Shown here in pieces: positions 36,305 through 44,942 of a stretch of DNA of 45,873 nt. Numbering within the stretch: the first letter of the stretch is position 1; each line of letters opens with the position of its first letter. Under the pieces are notes generated by a model, which was not told where the DNA came from, did not search any database, and was given only the letters and a program-made list of their open reading frames with translations. The stretch is from Bacteroidota bacterium. Its GTDB lineage: Bacteria > Bacteroidota > Bacteroidia > B-17B0 > Aurantibacillaceae. The stretch spans positions 1 to 45,873 of the forward strand of contig JANYBY010000154.1 in the NCBI GenBank assembly GCA_025360565.1, given 5' to 3'. Made by a program: the position numbers and the translations under genes.

Positions 36305-38764
36305 TTACAGCCTTAGGTTCAAGCCAAAGGTAAAACCCGAGTTAATTTTGTTTTCAGGAGCAAATCCCAATACATAATCTAAACGTATCACTTTAAAGAT
36401 CCGTTCAATTCCAAAATTAATTTCATAATAGTATTTTAATTTATTACTTGATAAAAAATGAGCTCCCACAATTTCACCAATTTTTAATTTTCGGATCACC
36501 GGAATTTTATTAATGATGAATCCGTTAAAATGATGTTCACCGTGAGCCTCGGCGTACCATTGATCGGCGCTAAAAGTATAATAAGGCAATAACCTGAAAC
36601 TGCTTAAATAATCGTTGGTATTAAATATGGTTTGATTTCCTAAAAAATATTTAAAGTCCATGAACAATAATTTTTGTGTATTTAAAAAGCCACCGCCTCG
36701 TAATTTAAATCCAAAATTACCGAACAAGCCAAGCCTTACATTATCAGAAAGCACCACGCTTGCCAGATCGTAATTAGCGGTTGTGTTCAAATACGGAAAA
36801 GCCTTTTTATAAATTACACTTAAGCGCGGGTATTTGCTGCGTGTAATTATTTTTCGCTGAGGCAAGGTGTAGTATTTTTGTTTGAACCTAAATGAAAAAC
36901 TAACCTCGGCGGTTAACGCGTTATTGGTTGTAAACAGGGAATCGTGATTAATATCGGGCCTTGGATCATTGCTGGTAAAAAGAAGATCTTTATTATCTAT
37001 CAATAAAAGATCGCTTGCATTTTTTAAAGCGTCGCGTTCTACGTATTTTACTACTCCGCTAAAATAAACGCCATTGCTTAATTCGGTAAAATAATTCAAC
37101 TCAACGCCGGTTTCTTTAAACGCTTTCATGTAATTTCGGTTCAGCAATAAAGTGTACAGCGAATTTACCAAGGGCGAAATAGGGTCGAGCTGATTATATT
37201 GTTCTATGATCGATTTAAATTTAATTCCGAATCGTGAAAATTTCATAGGGTTATAATAATACATGGCATCCAATTCTCCACCCCAGAGTTTATTGGAAAA
37301 TCCGTAGCGTGACCTTCCGTTAATTGTAAAAAAACGAAAGTCTTCATAAGTTTTGGTGATCCCGAATTTGTAACTCAGGTTTAATCCTTCAACAGTGTTG
37401 TATTGCACGCCATAGGTAATTATTCCCGGCAATGAAACGCTGATCCTCCTTTTGGTATTATTAAACGTGTAACCCGTAAACAATTCGGTGAATTCAAGTT
37501 TGTTTGTTTTTTTATCTACCGAGTCTTTATATCTGTCGGTATCTCTTATTTTGGCAATGCTGTCTTTTTCTCTGTAATCGTTTTCTTCTTCTTTTGTTAA
37601 TGGTACGGCTCTGTTGGCTTGCCAATAGGTGCTGTCTTTTTTGTTAGAGCCTTCTTCTACTTTTAAAACTTCGTTCTTGAAAAAATTTTTTGCAAAAACA
37701 GGATGAAGATCGTAATCTTTTATATTGGCGTTAAAATAACCGTTACCCTTAAAGCCAAAAACTTTAAAACCAAATTCAAAATTAAGTGTTATGGGAAGCC
37801 AAATACTATCGCCCACAACAGGCGCGTGCAATTGTTTTATGGCAAGGGTGTCAACAAAGGCAATTTTTGTATCTTTTGTTAAGAGCATGTCAACACTTGT
37901 AATACGCCAAGTGCTATCCTGAATATAAATAATACCGCTAAAACATGGATCGCCCTTACGTTTAGGCACGACTTTAATTTTATTGATGGTTTTGCCATCG
38001 CCGGTAATTTTACCTAATAAAAAATAACGGTAAAATAAAAACGCGTTTTCGTTTAAGGGCGATACAATTGGGCGCGGACTTAAATTACCCAATTCAATTA
38101 GATTGTTGTAAAAATTTATTTTCATATCGCTGAGCTGATTAAAGCTAAAGGCTTTATTATCGCCGCTTACTTTGCTGCCGATCATTATTTCTTTTTCTTC
38201 CTCTTTTTTTCGGAAATGGTATTTACTTTCACTTTCCGATAAATATACAACACCTTTCAGATCGTTGGTATCAGAAGGATTACCACCGGTAAGTTTAATT
38301 AATTTTCCTAAATTTTTTGGTAAATGCGTAATTCTCTGCAAACCTTTTATATATGCCTTGCAAGTGTAAGCGTCAATTTGGTTGAGATAAAATTTTCGTT
38401 TTTTAATGGCTTTACGCATAATGGGATAGGCGGGATCTTCTCCGGCTTTTATTTCTATTTCTTTTAAAGAGATCCCATCGGCCGATAAATTCACGTTAAG
38501 CGTTTTATCGCCTGTTAACTCGATCTTTTCAGTTTTTTTGCTGTAGCCAACATACTGGTAAACTATTTCGTAAGTACCCGCGGGTAATTTTAAAGTGTAT
38601 AAACCGTTAATATTACTATTTGTGCCTTTGGTTGTGCCCTTAACTAAAATGGTGGCAAAGGGAAGGGGTTCATTCTGATCTGAAATTTTACCGGATAAAA
38701 TAAAGGTTTGGCAATCGGTAATTAAACATGAAAAAAGAAGTAGATAAAATATAATGTGTTTCAT
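36305..38764 (-). CDS. DUF5686 / carboxypeptidase-regulatory-like outer membrane protein
   Basis: LSGKISDQNEPLPFATILVKGTTKGTNSNINGLYTLKLPAGTYEIVYQYVGY (CarboxypepD_reg); AGEDPAYPIMRKAIKKRKFYLNQIDAYTCKAYIKG; long beta-barrel-like C-term. Confidence 0.85.
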   Translation of the reverse strand: MKHIIFYLLLFSCLITDCQTFILSGKISDQNEPLPFATILVKGTTKGTNSNINGLYTLKLPAGTYEIVYQYVGYSKKTEKIELTGDKTLNVNLSADGISLKEIEIKAGEDPAYPIMRKAIKKRKFYLNQIDAYTCKAYIKGLQRITHLPKNLGKLIKLTGGNPSDTNDLKGVVYLSESESKYHFRKKEEEKEIMIGSKVSGDNKAFSFNQLSDMKINFYNNLIELGNLSPRPIVSPLNENAFLFYRYFLLGKITGDGKTINKIKVVPKRKGDPCFSGIIYIQDSTWRITSVDMLLTKDTKIAFVDTLAIKQLHAPVVGDSIWLPITLNFEFGFKVFGFKGNGYFNANIKDYDLHPVFAKNFFKNEVLKVEEGSNKKDSTYWQANRAVPLTKEEENDYREKDSIAKIRDTDRYKDSVDKKTNKLEFTELFTGYTFNNTKRRISVSLPGIITYGVQYNTVEGLNLSYKFGITKTYEDFRFFTINGRSRYGFSNKLWGGELDAMYYYNPMKFSRFGIKFKSIIEQYNQLDPISPLVNSLYTLLLNRNYMKAFKETGVELNYFTELSNGVYFSGVVKYVERDALKNASDLLLIDNKDLLFTSNDPRPDINHDSLFTTNNALTAEVSFSFRFKQKYYTLPQRKIITRSKYPRLSVIYKKAFPYLNTTANYDLASVVLSDNVRLGLFGNFGFKLRGGGFLNTQKLLFMDFKYFLGNQTIFNTNDYLSSFRLLPYYTFSADQWYAEAHGEHHFNGFIINKIPVIRKLKIGEIVGAHFLSSNKLKYYYEINFGIERIFKVIRLDYVLGFAPENKINSGFTFGLNLRL

Positions 38765-38788
38765 TTATAGTATAAATAATAACATTTA

Positions 38789-39421
38789 TTATTTTTTTGA
38801 ATAAAATAAATAGTTTACTCCAATTTTCAATAAAAGATTATCAGTAAAGATGGATGATAGTTCAACAGGATTTAAAGGGAATTTAGTGGAATATTTTTCT
38901 GTTTTTAAATCCGGATGTGTCACAAGAATAACATCCTGGTGAGCGTAAAACAAATAAGAATTGACGGATATTTTAAAATTCAAATTATTAGTTATTCGGG
39001 TATTTACCCCAATTCCCAGTAAATTATAAATGTCATGAGTTCTGTTTTCATAACTGTCTGTAATAATTTGTGAATTAGTAGCGTAGTAGCTATGATCGTA
39101 AGAGCGCGATGTATTATAATTGAGAATACAAAAGGAAAAAAACAGATCAATTCTATTTTTGGTTGAATTCGGATAGAAATCATAATTTAAACTTAGGCCA
39201 TGTTCGTTTGAGCCGCCTGCGCGAGGCGCTATAATTCCATCAATTGAAAAATTATTTTTTTTAAAGTTTAAGCACGCCCCAATATGATGAGCATAAAATA
39301 AACCGTTGCTTACATAATACTCAGCGCCGAGCTTAAACTTATTCCCTATTTTTAGACTATCGTGGCAAAACAACTTGTTAACTGTTAAAATTAAAACAAA
39401 AAAATAAATTAATTTTTTCAT
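38789..39421 (-). CDS. Hypothetical outer membrane beta-barrel-like protein
   Basis: Signal peptide MKKLIYFFVLILTVNKLFC; alternating aromatic/polar beta pattern. Confidence 0.6.
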   Translation of the reverse strand: MKKLIYFFVLILTVNKLFCHDSLKIGNKFKLGAEYYVSNGLFYAHHIGACLNFKKNNFSIDGIIAPRAGGSNEHGLSLNYDFYPNSTKNRIDLFFSFCILNYNTSRSYDHSYYATNSQIITDSYENRTHDIYNLLGIGVNTRITNNLNFKISVNSYLFYAHQDVILVTHPDLKTEKYSTKFPLNPVELSSIFTDNLLLKIGVNYLFYSKK

Positions 39422-39426
39422 GTCGT

Positions 39427-40110
39427 TTACTTTTTATCATTCCCCGTAAACGCATACGAAATAATATTCGCGCCCATTTTTAAAGCTTTTGTTCTGGTTT
39501 CTTCACTGTCGTGGTGCACTTCAGCGCTTTCCCATCCATCACCAAGATCGCATTCATAATCATAAAAACAAACCAAACGGCCCTTGTAAATTAAACCAAA
39601 TCCTTTTGGCGCACCATTATCATGCTCATGCACTTTTGGCAAACCGTTGGGAAAATCAAATTTTTGATGATAGATAGGATGGTTAAAAGGCAATTCAACC
39701 AGATCTAATTCGGGAAAAACCTTTTTTAATTGTGTGCGTATAAATTTATCCATGCCGTAATTATCGCTCACATGTAAAAATCCGCCACCCATTAAATAGT
39801 TCCTTAAATTATCAGCCTCCTGATTCGAAAAAATAACGTTGCCGTGCCCTGTCATATGAATAAAAGGGTAATTGAACAACTCAGAGCTTGCCGCATCAAC
39901 AATACCTTGCTCGGGATTGATATTTGTTTTTATATTGTCGTTACAAAATTTAATAAGATTTGGAACCGACGTTTCTAAATTGGCGTACCAATCGCCGCCG
40001 CCGTTATACTTTAAAACGGCAATTTGGTATGCGTAAGGGGCATTGATCTTAAATCCAAAAAAGAAAAAGCTAATTGAGATCAGAAAAAGGTATGCAAAAA
40101 ATTTCTTCAT
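39427..40110 (-). CDS. DUF4159-like secreted protein
   Basis: AVLKYNGGGDWYANLETSVPNLIKFC, FIHMTGHGNVIFSNQEADNLRNYLMGGGFLHVSDNYGMD, VFPELDLVELPFNHPIYHQKFDFPNGLPKVHEHDN. Confidence 0.85.
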   Translation of the reverse strand: MKKFFAYLFLISISFFFFGFKINAPYAYQIAVLKYNGGGDWYANLETSVPNLIKFCNDNIKTNINPEQGIVDAASSELFNYPFIHMTGHGNVIFSNQEADNLRNYLMGGGFLHVSDNYGMDKFIRTQLKKVFPELDLVELPFNHPIYHQKFDFPNGLPKVHEHDNGAPKGFGLIYKGRLVCFYDYECDLGDGWESAEVHHDSEETRTKALKMGANIISYAFTGNDKK

Positions 40111-40118
40111 ATAAAAGA

Positions 40119-40973
40119 TCAGTTGTTTTTATAATATTCTACAAGGTCAATGGCTTGTTTTGCTTCTATAACGTCGTGCACACGTAAAATATTGCAGCCG
40201 TTAAGCAAGGCTATGGTATTTAAAATGCTTGTGCCATTCAAAGCGGTAACGGGGTTTGTTTGTATCACTTTATTTATCATGCTTTTTCGCGAAATGCCCG
40301 CCAGTAAAGGAAAACCGAGCGATGCAAATTCGTTTATATTTTTTAAGAGCGTAAAATTATGTTCGGTTGTTTTTCCAAAGCCAAAACCGGGATCAACAAT
40401 TATTTTTTCAAAACCAAGTTTTTTTAAGAGGCTTGTTTTCATTTGTAATTCGGTTTTCACCTCTTTTAGCACATTACTGTATTCAGGTGCTGACTGCATG
40501 GTTTGCGGTGTACCTTTAATATGCATTAAAATATAAGGGATCTGCAGGTTCGATACAGTTTTAAACATTTCCGCATCGTAATTTCCTCCGCTTATATCGT
40601 TAATGATATCAGCTCCAAGGTCGGCACTTTTTTTTGCAATCGTGCTTCTGTACGTATCAATACTTATAAAAACTTTGTTAAATCTTTTACGCACTTCCCT
40701 CAGTATATTTTCTAATCTCTGCCATTCGTCGGTTTCACTTATTTCTGCGGCACCGGGCCGCGAAGACGCTGCCCCAATATCAATAATATCAGCCCCGTGT
40801 TTAATTTTTTCCTCCACATCCCGCAAAACATCGCTTACATTATCGTATTTATTACCATCGTAAAAGCTGTCGGGTGTAATATTAACAATAGCCATTACCA
40901 AGGGCTTAATAAATGTTAATGATTTACCATTGCAAGTATATTCAATTGAGTTTATTTCGTTATTTTTAGTCAC
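40119..40973 (-). CDS. folP: Dihydropteroate synthase
   Basis: GTG start; VMAIVNITPDSFYDGNKY, GADIIDIGAASSRPGA, ISIDTYRSTIA, INDISGG, KIIVDPGFGFGKTTEHN, RVHDV. Confidence 0.96.
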   Translation of the reverse strand: MTKNNEINSIEYTCNGKSLTFIKPLVMAIVNITPDSFYDGNKYDNVSDVLRDVEEKIKHGADIIDIGAASSRPGAAEISETDEWQRLENILREVRKRFNKVFISIDTYRSTIAKKSADLGADIINDISGGNYDAEMFKTVSNLQIPYILMHIKGTPQTMQSAPEYSNVLKEVKTELQMKTSLLKKLGFEKIIVDPGFGFGKTTEHNFTLLKNINEFASLGFPLLAGISRKSMINKVIQTNPVTALNGTSILNTIALLNGCNILRVHDVIEAKQAIDLVEYYKNN

Positions 40974-40981
40974 CCTAATTT

Positions 40982-41515
40982 ATGCAAAACACATCGCAAC
41001 AATACGACTTAGCAATTTCGCTATGCAAAGATATATTTTTAAAGAAGATGAAGGACTATGGCACAGCTTGGCGCAATTTAAGGCCCACCTCCCTTACCGA
41101 CCAGATCTTTATAAAGGCCCAGCGTATAAAAAGTATTGAAGAAAAAGGCACACAAAAAGTGGAAGATGATATTAAGGGCGAGTACATTGGTATTATTAAT
41201 TACTGTGCCATTGCCCTTATACAGCTTGAGCTGGCGAATGATACACGGGTTGATTTGCCTTATGATGAAGTAGCAGCCCTTTATTTAAAATACCTTGCTA
41301 AGACCAAACAATTAATGGAAGATAAGAACCATGACTATGGCGAGGCCTGGAGGGATATGCGCATTAATTCGTTAACAGATCTGATCTTGATGAAGGTTTT
41401 CAGGGTAAAACAAATTGAGGATAATAAGGGCAAAACCATTATTAGCGAAGGGGTGGATGCCAATTATATGGATATGATAAATTATTCGGTTTTTGCTTTG
41501 ATAAAATTAAGTTGA
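40982..41515 (+). CDS. DUF1599 family protein (internal domain duplication)
   Basis: KKMKDYGTAWRNLRPTSLTDQIFIKAQRIKSIEEK...YIGIINYCAIALIQLEL and KNHDYGEAWRDMRINSLTDLILMKVFRVKQIEDN...YMDMINYSVFALIKLS. Confidence 0.88.
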   Translation: MQNTSQQYDLAISLCKDIFLKKMKDYGTAWRNLRPTSLTDQIFIKAQRIKSIEEKGTQKVEDDIKGEYIGIINYCAIALIQLELANDTRVDLPYDEVAALYLKYLAKTKQLMEDKNHDYGEAWRDMRINSLTDLILMKVFRVKQIEDNKGKTIISEGVDANYMDMINYSVFALIKLS

Positions 41516-41520
41516 AAAAA

Positions 41521-43449
41521 ATGATAAAAAAGCTTACGGTTTTCATTTTGTTGCTTTTTATTTCTATACCGATGCTTGCAAACGAATTGGATTCTTTGAA
41601 GTTAAAATTAAGCAAAGCAAAAAACGACAGCGCTAAGATCGAGCTCTTGTACCGATTTTCGATCCGAAAAAAAAATTCCTTAAAAGTTACAGATTCAATT
41701 CTTGATGTAATAAGGGATTATTCACGATCAAAGGATTGTTTTACAAAACTTTTTTGTTTTTACCGGATCGGCAGCCATTATTCAGTTAAAGAGAGTTTGC
41801 ACAAATCGGTTGAAAATTTAATGATTGCATTACGGATGGCAGATAGCTGCGCCAATAAGCGGATGATGATGCTAACGTATGGCAGGTTGGCATATATAAA
41901 TAAGATCAGCGAAAATTTTCAGGCAGCGATATTGAACGCCCATTATTCTCTCGGTTACAGGAATATGTTCAAAGATTCGGCTTTGTTAGCCGATAACTAT
42001 ACGCTTTTGGGCAATATGTACAAAACCAAATATTTGTTAGACTCGGCTTTACTTTACCATAATAAGGTTCTTGCAATAAGAGAAAAATTGGGAAATGACA
42101 ATCTTTTGGCTCAAACTTATAATAACCTTGGCTTAGTATATAAAAATAAAAAGGATTATTTAAAGGCCCTTTTCTATTTAAGAAAGTGCATGGTACTGAA
42201 AATAAAAATTAAGGACTATGCATTTTCTTCGGCGTATAATAATTTGGCCATTGTTTTTCAACAAATGAAATTATACGATAGTTCTGTATTTTATTCACGT
42301 AAAGTGGTTCAAATTGGCTTGAATCAAAAAGATGTAAGAGTTCTCAACCTTGGTTTAATGAATTTAGCCGAGGTGCATGATGCCATGAAAGATACAAAAA
42401 ACGCACTTTATTATTACAGGCGATTACATGTCACCGAAGACTCAGCAAATAAGGAGGCCATTACAACTGCTTATCAGGAACTGCAATCCAAATTTGAGAG
42501 TGATAGAAAGGATTCGGAATTAAAAAGAAATGAAGACACGATCAAACTTGCAGCTTCTGAAAATTCACGAAAAAACGTTCTTATATTGTTTTCTTCCATC
42601 GCTTTTTTTATGGCCATTATTGCTGTAATTTTTATTGCCCGAAGTTATCGAATGAGCAGAAAAAATGCCAAAGCACTTGGTCAGAAAAATAAACTCATCC
42701 AGGAAAAAAATAAAGAAATAACCGATAGCATTAATTACGCTAAAAATATTCAACAAAGTTTGCTTACACATGAAAAGAAATTTAAGGATAATCTGAAAGA
42801 CCATTTTATTTTGTTTAACCCAAAAGATATTGTGAGCGGCGATTTTTATTGGGCAGAGAAAGAAGGCGATGAATTTTTGATCATGTGTGCAGATTGCACG
42901 GGTCATGGGGTTCCCGGAGCTTTTATGAGTTTGTTGGGAATTAGTTATTTATCTGAAATAAAATTCAGTAAAAAAATATTTCGTCCCGATCTGGTGTTAA
43001 ACGAGCTTCGCGCAAGATTGATAGAAGGATTTAGTTTGACCAATAATAAGGACGGGATGGATGCTTCCTTAATAAAAATAAACGGCCTGCAACTCGAAAT
43101 GGCAGCGGCCAATAACCCGGTGTGGGTCATCCGAAATAAACAAAATCTTGTATTAAAACCCGATAAATTTCCCATTGGAAAACATCATGGTGCGGTTCAC
43201 GATTTTTCACTAAGCTCAATGAAATTGGAAGAGAATGATCTGATTATTGCTTTTACTGATGGGTATGCCGACCAATTTGGCGGACCAAAAAACAAAAAAT
43301 TCAAATACAAAAATATGGAGGCGCTCATCATTGAAAACTCTCACCTGCCCTTGGAAAACATAAAACAAATATTGGATAACAATATGAAGGATTGGATGGG
43401 GCAGAACGAACAAGTGGATGATATACTGGTAATAGGAATCCGAATGTAG
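41521..43449 (+). CDS. TPR - transmembrane - SpoIIE/PP2C-type serine phosphatase
   Basis: Signal peptide; TPRs; TM VLILFSSIAFFMAIIAVIFIARSYRM; SINYAKNIQQSLL, NPKDIVSGDFYWAEK, CADCTGHGVPGAFMS, DGMDASLI, FTDGYADQFGG. Tracked TTG start 41512; ATG at 41521 equally likely. Confidence 0.9.
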   Translation: MIKKLTVFILLLFISIPMLANELDSLKLKLSKAKNDSAKIELLYRFSIRKKNSLKVTDSILDVIRDYSRSKDCFTKLFCFYRIGSHYSVKESLHKSVENLMIALRMADSCANKRMMMLTYGRLAYINKISENFQAAILNAHYSLGYRNMFKDSALLADNYTLLGNMYKTKYLLDSALLYHNKVLAIREKLGNDNLLAQTYNNLGLVYKNKKDYLKALFYLRKCMVLKIKIKDYAFSSAYNNLAIVFQQMKLYDSSVFYSRKVVQIGLNQKDVRVLNLGLMNLAEVHDAMKDTKNALYYYRRLHVTEDSANKEAITTAYQELQSKFESDRKDSELKRNEDTIKLAASENSRKNVLILFSSIAFFMAIIAVIFIARSYRMSRKNAKALGQKNKLIQEKNKEITDSINYAKNIQQSLLTHEKKFKDNLKDHFILFNPKDIVSGDFYWAEKEGDEFLIMCADCTGHGVPGAFMSLLGISYLSEIKFSKKIFRPDLVLNELRARLIEGFSLTNNKDGMDASLIKINGLQLEMAAANNPVWVIRNKQNLVLKPDKFPIGKHHGAVHDFSLSSMKLEENDLIIAFTDGYADQFGGPKNKKFKYKNMEALIIENSHLPLENIKQILDNNMKDWMGQNEQVDDILVIGIRM

Positions 43450-43482
43450 AATTAACAATCGTATCTTAGTTAAAAAAGTCTA

Positions 43483-43512
43483 ATTGCCTTTTTAATCACC
43501 TTATTAGGCAAT
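43483..43512. terminator. Hairpin, possible terminator
   Basis: ATTGCCT (43483-43489) / AGGCAAT (43506-43512) between two + genes. Confidence 0.4.
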
Positions 43513-43536
43513 ATCTTTAAAGCATTACTCAATACT

Positions 43537-44856
43537 ATGAAGAAATTTTTATCCTCAAAAGCATTTCGTTTTATCTGGTCGGGCGGTTTGGCTGTACTGT
43601 TTTATTTTACATGTCCGCCTTGCTTCAGCAAAACCACGCTTGCAATTTTATTGGCCATACAATTAATTTTAATTAATGCTTCCGGCTTTATTGGTCGCTT
43701 GGCTTGGTTAACGCATATTTCGCGTTTTTTGGTGGGAGGTTTATTTATTTTTTCAGGATTCATAAAAGCAAATGATCCTTTAGGGTTTAGTTATAAACTA
43801 AAAGAATATTTTGAGGTTTTTCAAAACGATACAGGTTTATCTTTATTCGAAGGATTTGCCCACATTGCTTTGCCTTTGGCAATTATTGTTTGTGCCAGCG
43901 AAATTATATTGGGTATAATGTTATTGATCGGTTATAAAACAAATTTAACCCTTTGGTTATTATTCGCGCAAATTGCTTTTTTTACCTTCCTTACTTTTTA
44001 CAGCGCATGTTATAATAAAGTAACGCATTGCGGTTGTTTCGGCGATTTTTTAAAACTACGCCCTTGGGAAAGTTTTTGGAAAGACATTGCGCTCATGATC
44101 TTAATTACCTTGTTATTTGCAGGCAAAGAAAACATTCGTGAACTGTTTGCGCCTTTTGTAATGAGCTTTTTATTTTTAACGGGTGTTGTTTTTTCTATCG
44201 GCTTCCCTGTTTACGCATATCGTAATTTGCCACCGCTCGATTTCAGGGCCTATGCGCCGGGCATGAGCATTAAAGAAAATATGAAAAAGGGTGCGGGTTA
44301 TAAGGATGCCGTTTATGAAACCGGATTTATTTACGAAAATTTAAAGACCGGAAAAAAGGAACACTTTAATTTAAAAACATATCCATGGCAAGATACGTTG
44401 AATTGGAAATGGGTGGCCTCTGAACCAAAGTTAGTAAGCGAAGCCGTTAATCCGCCAAAGATAACCGACTTTACCGTAAATAATATGGATGGTGCAAATG
44501 TTACAGATTCGGTTTTAAATGATAAAAATTACAGCTTCTGGTTAATTATGTATGATCTTAAATTGAGTGCCGATGATGAAACACTTCTTGCTAAAATAAA
44601 TGATTTTACTAAACTGGCAAGTCAGGATAAATACAAAGTGCTTGGCTTCACCAGCAGTTCGGGCGGTGATGTGGAGGCTTATAAATTAAAACATAAAGTA
44701 GCTTATCCGTTTGTATCGGTGGATGGAATTGTTTTAAAAACCATGATCCGCAGTAACCCCGGATTGATGTTGGTGAAGGAAGGAAAGGTAATTGCCAACT
44801 GGCATCATAACAATTTCCCGAGCTTTAGTGAGGTGAAGCAAAAGTGGATGAAGTAA
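43537..44856 (+). CDS. BT_3928-like DoxX/MauE-type membrane protein with C-terminal thioredoxin-like region
   Basis: Polytopic N-term; HISRFLVGGLFIFSGFIKANDPLGFSYKLKEYFEVF; THCGCFGDFLKLRPWESFWKDI. Confidence 0.82.
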   Translation: MKKFLSSKAFRFIWSGGLAVLFYFTCPPCFSKTTLAILLAIQLILINASGFIGRLAWLTHISRFLVGGLFIFSGFIKANDPLGFSYKLKEYFEVFQNDTGLSLFEGFAHIALPLAIIVCASEIILGIMLLIGYKTNLTLWLLFAQIAFFTFLTFYSACYNKVTHCGCFGDFLKLRPWESFWKDIALMILITLLFAGKENIRELFAPFVMSFLFLTGVVFSIGFPVYAYRNLPPLDFRAYAPGMSIKENMKKGAGYKDAVYETGFIYENLKTGKKEHFNLKTYPWQDTLNWKWVASEPKLVSEAVNPPKITDFTVNNMDGANVTDSVLNDKNYSFWLIMYDLKLSADDETLLAKINDFTKLASQDKYKVLGFTSSSGGDVEAYKLKHKVAYPFVSVDGIVLKTMIRSNPGLMLVKEGKVIANWHHNNFPSFSEVKQKWMK

Positions 44857-44859
44857 AGT

Positions 44860-44928
44860 AATTTTAGAATTTTAGAGTTGATGAATTTTAGAATGAACCT
44901 CAGGCTGTAATTCTAAAATTCTAAAATT
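44860..44928. terminator. AT-rich inverted repeat between convergent genes, possible bidirectional terminator
   Basis: AATTTTAGAATTTTAGA (44860-44876) / TCTAAAATTCTAAAATT (44912-44928), 17 bp perfect. Confidence 0.5.
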
Positions 44929-44942
44929 GACCCATTCTAAAA

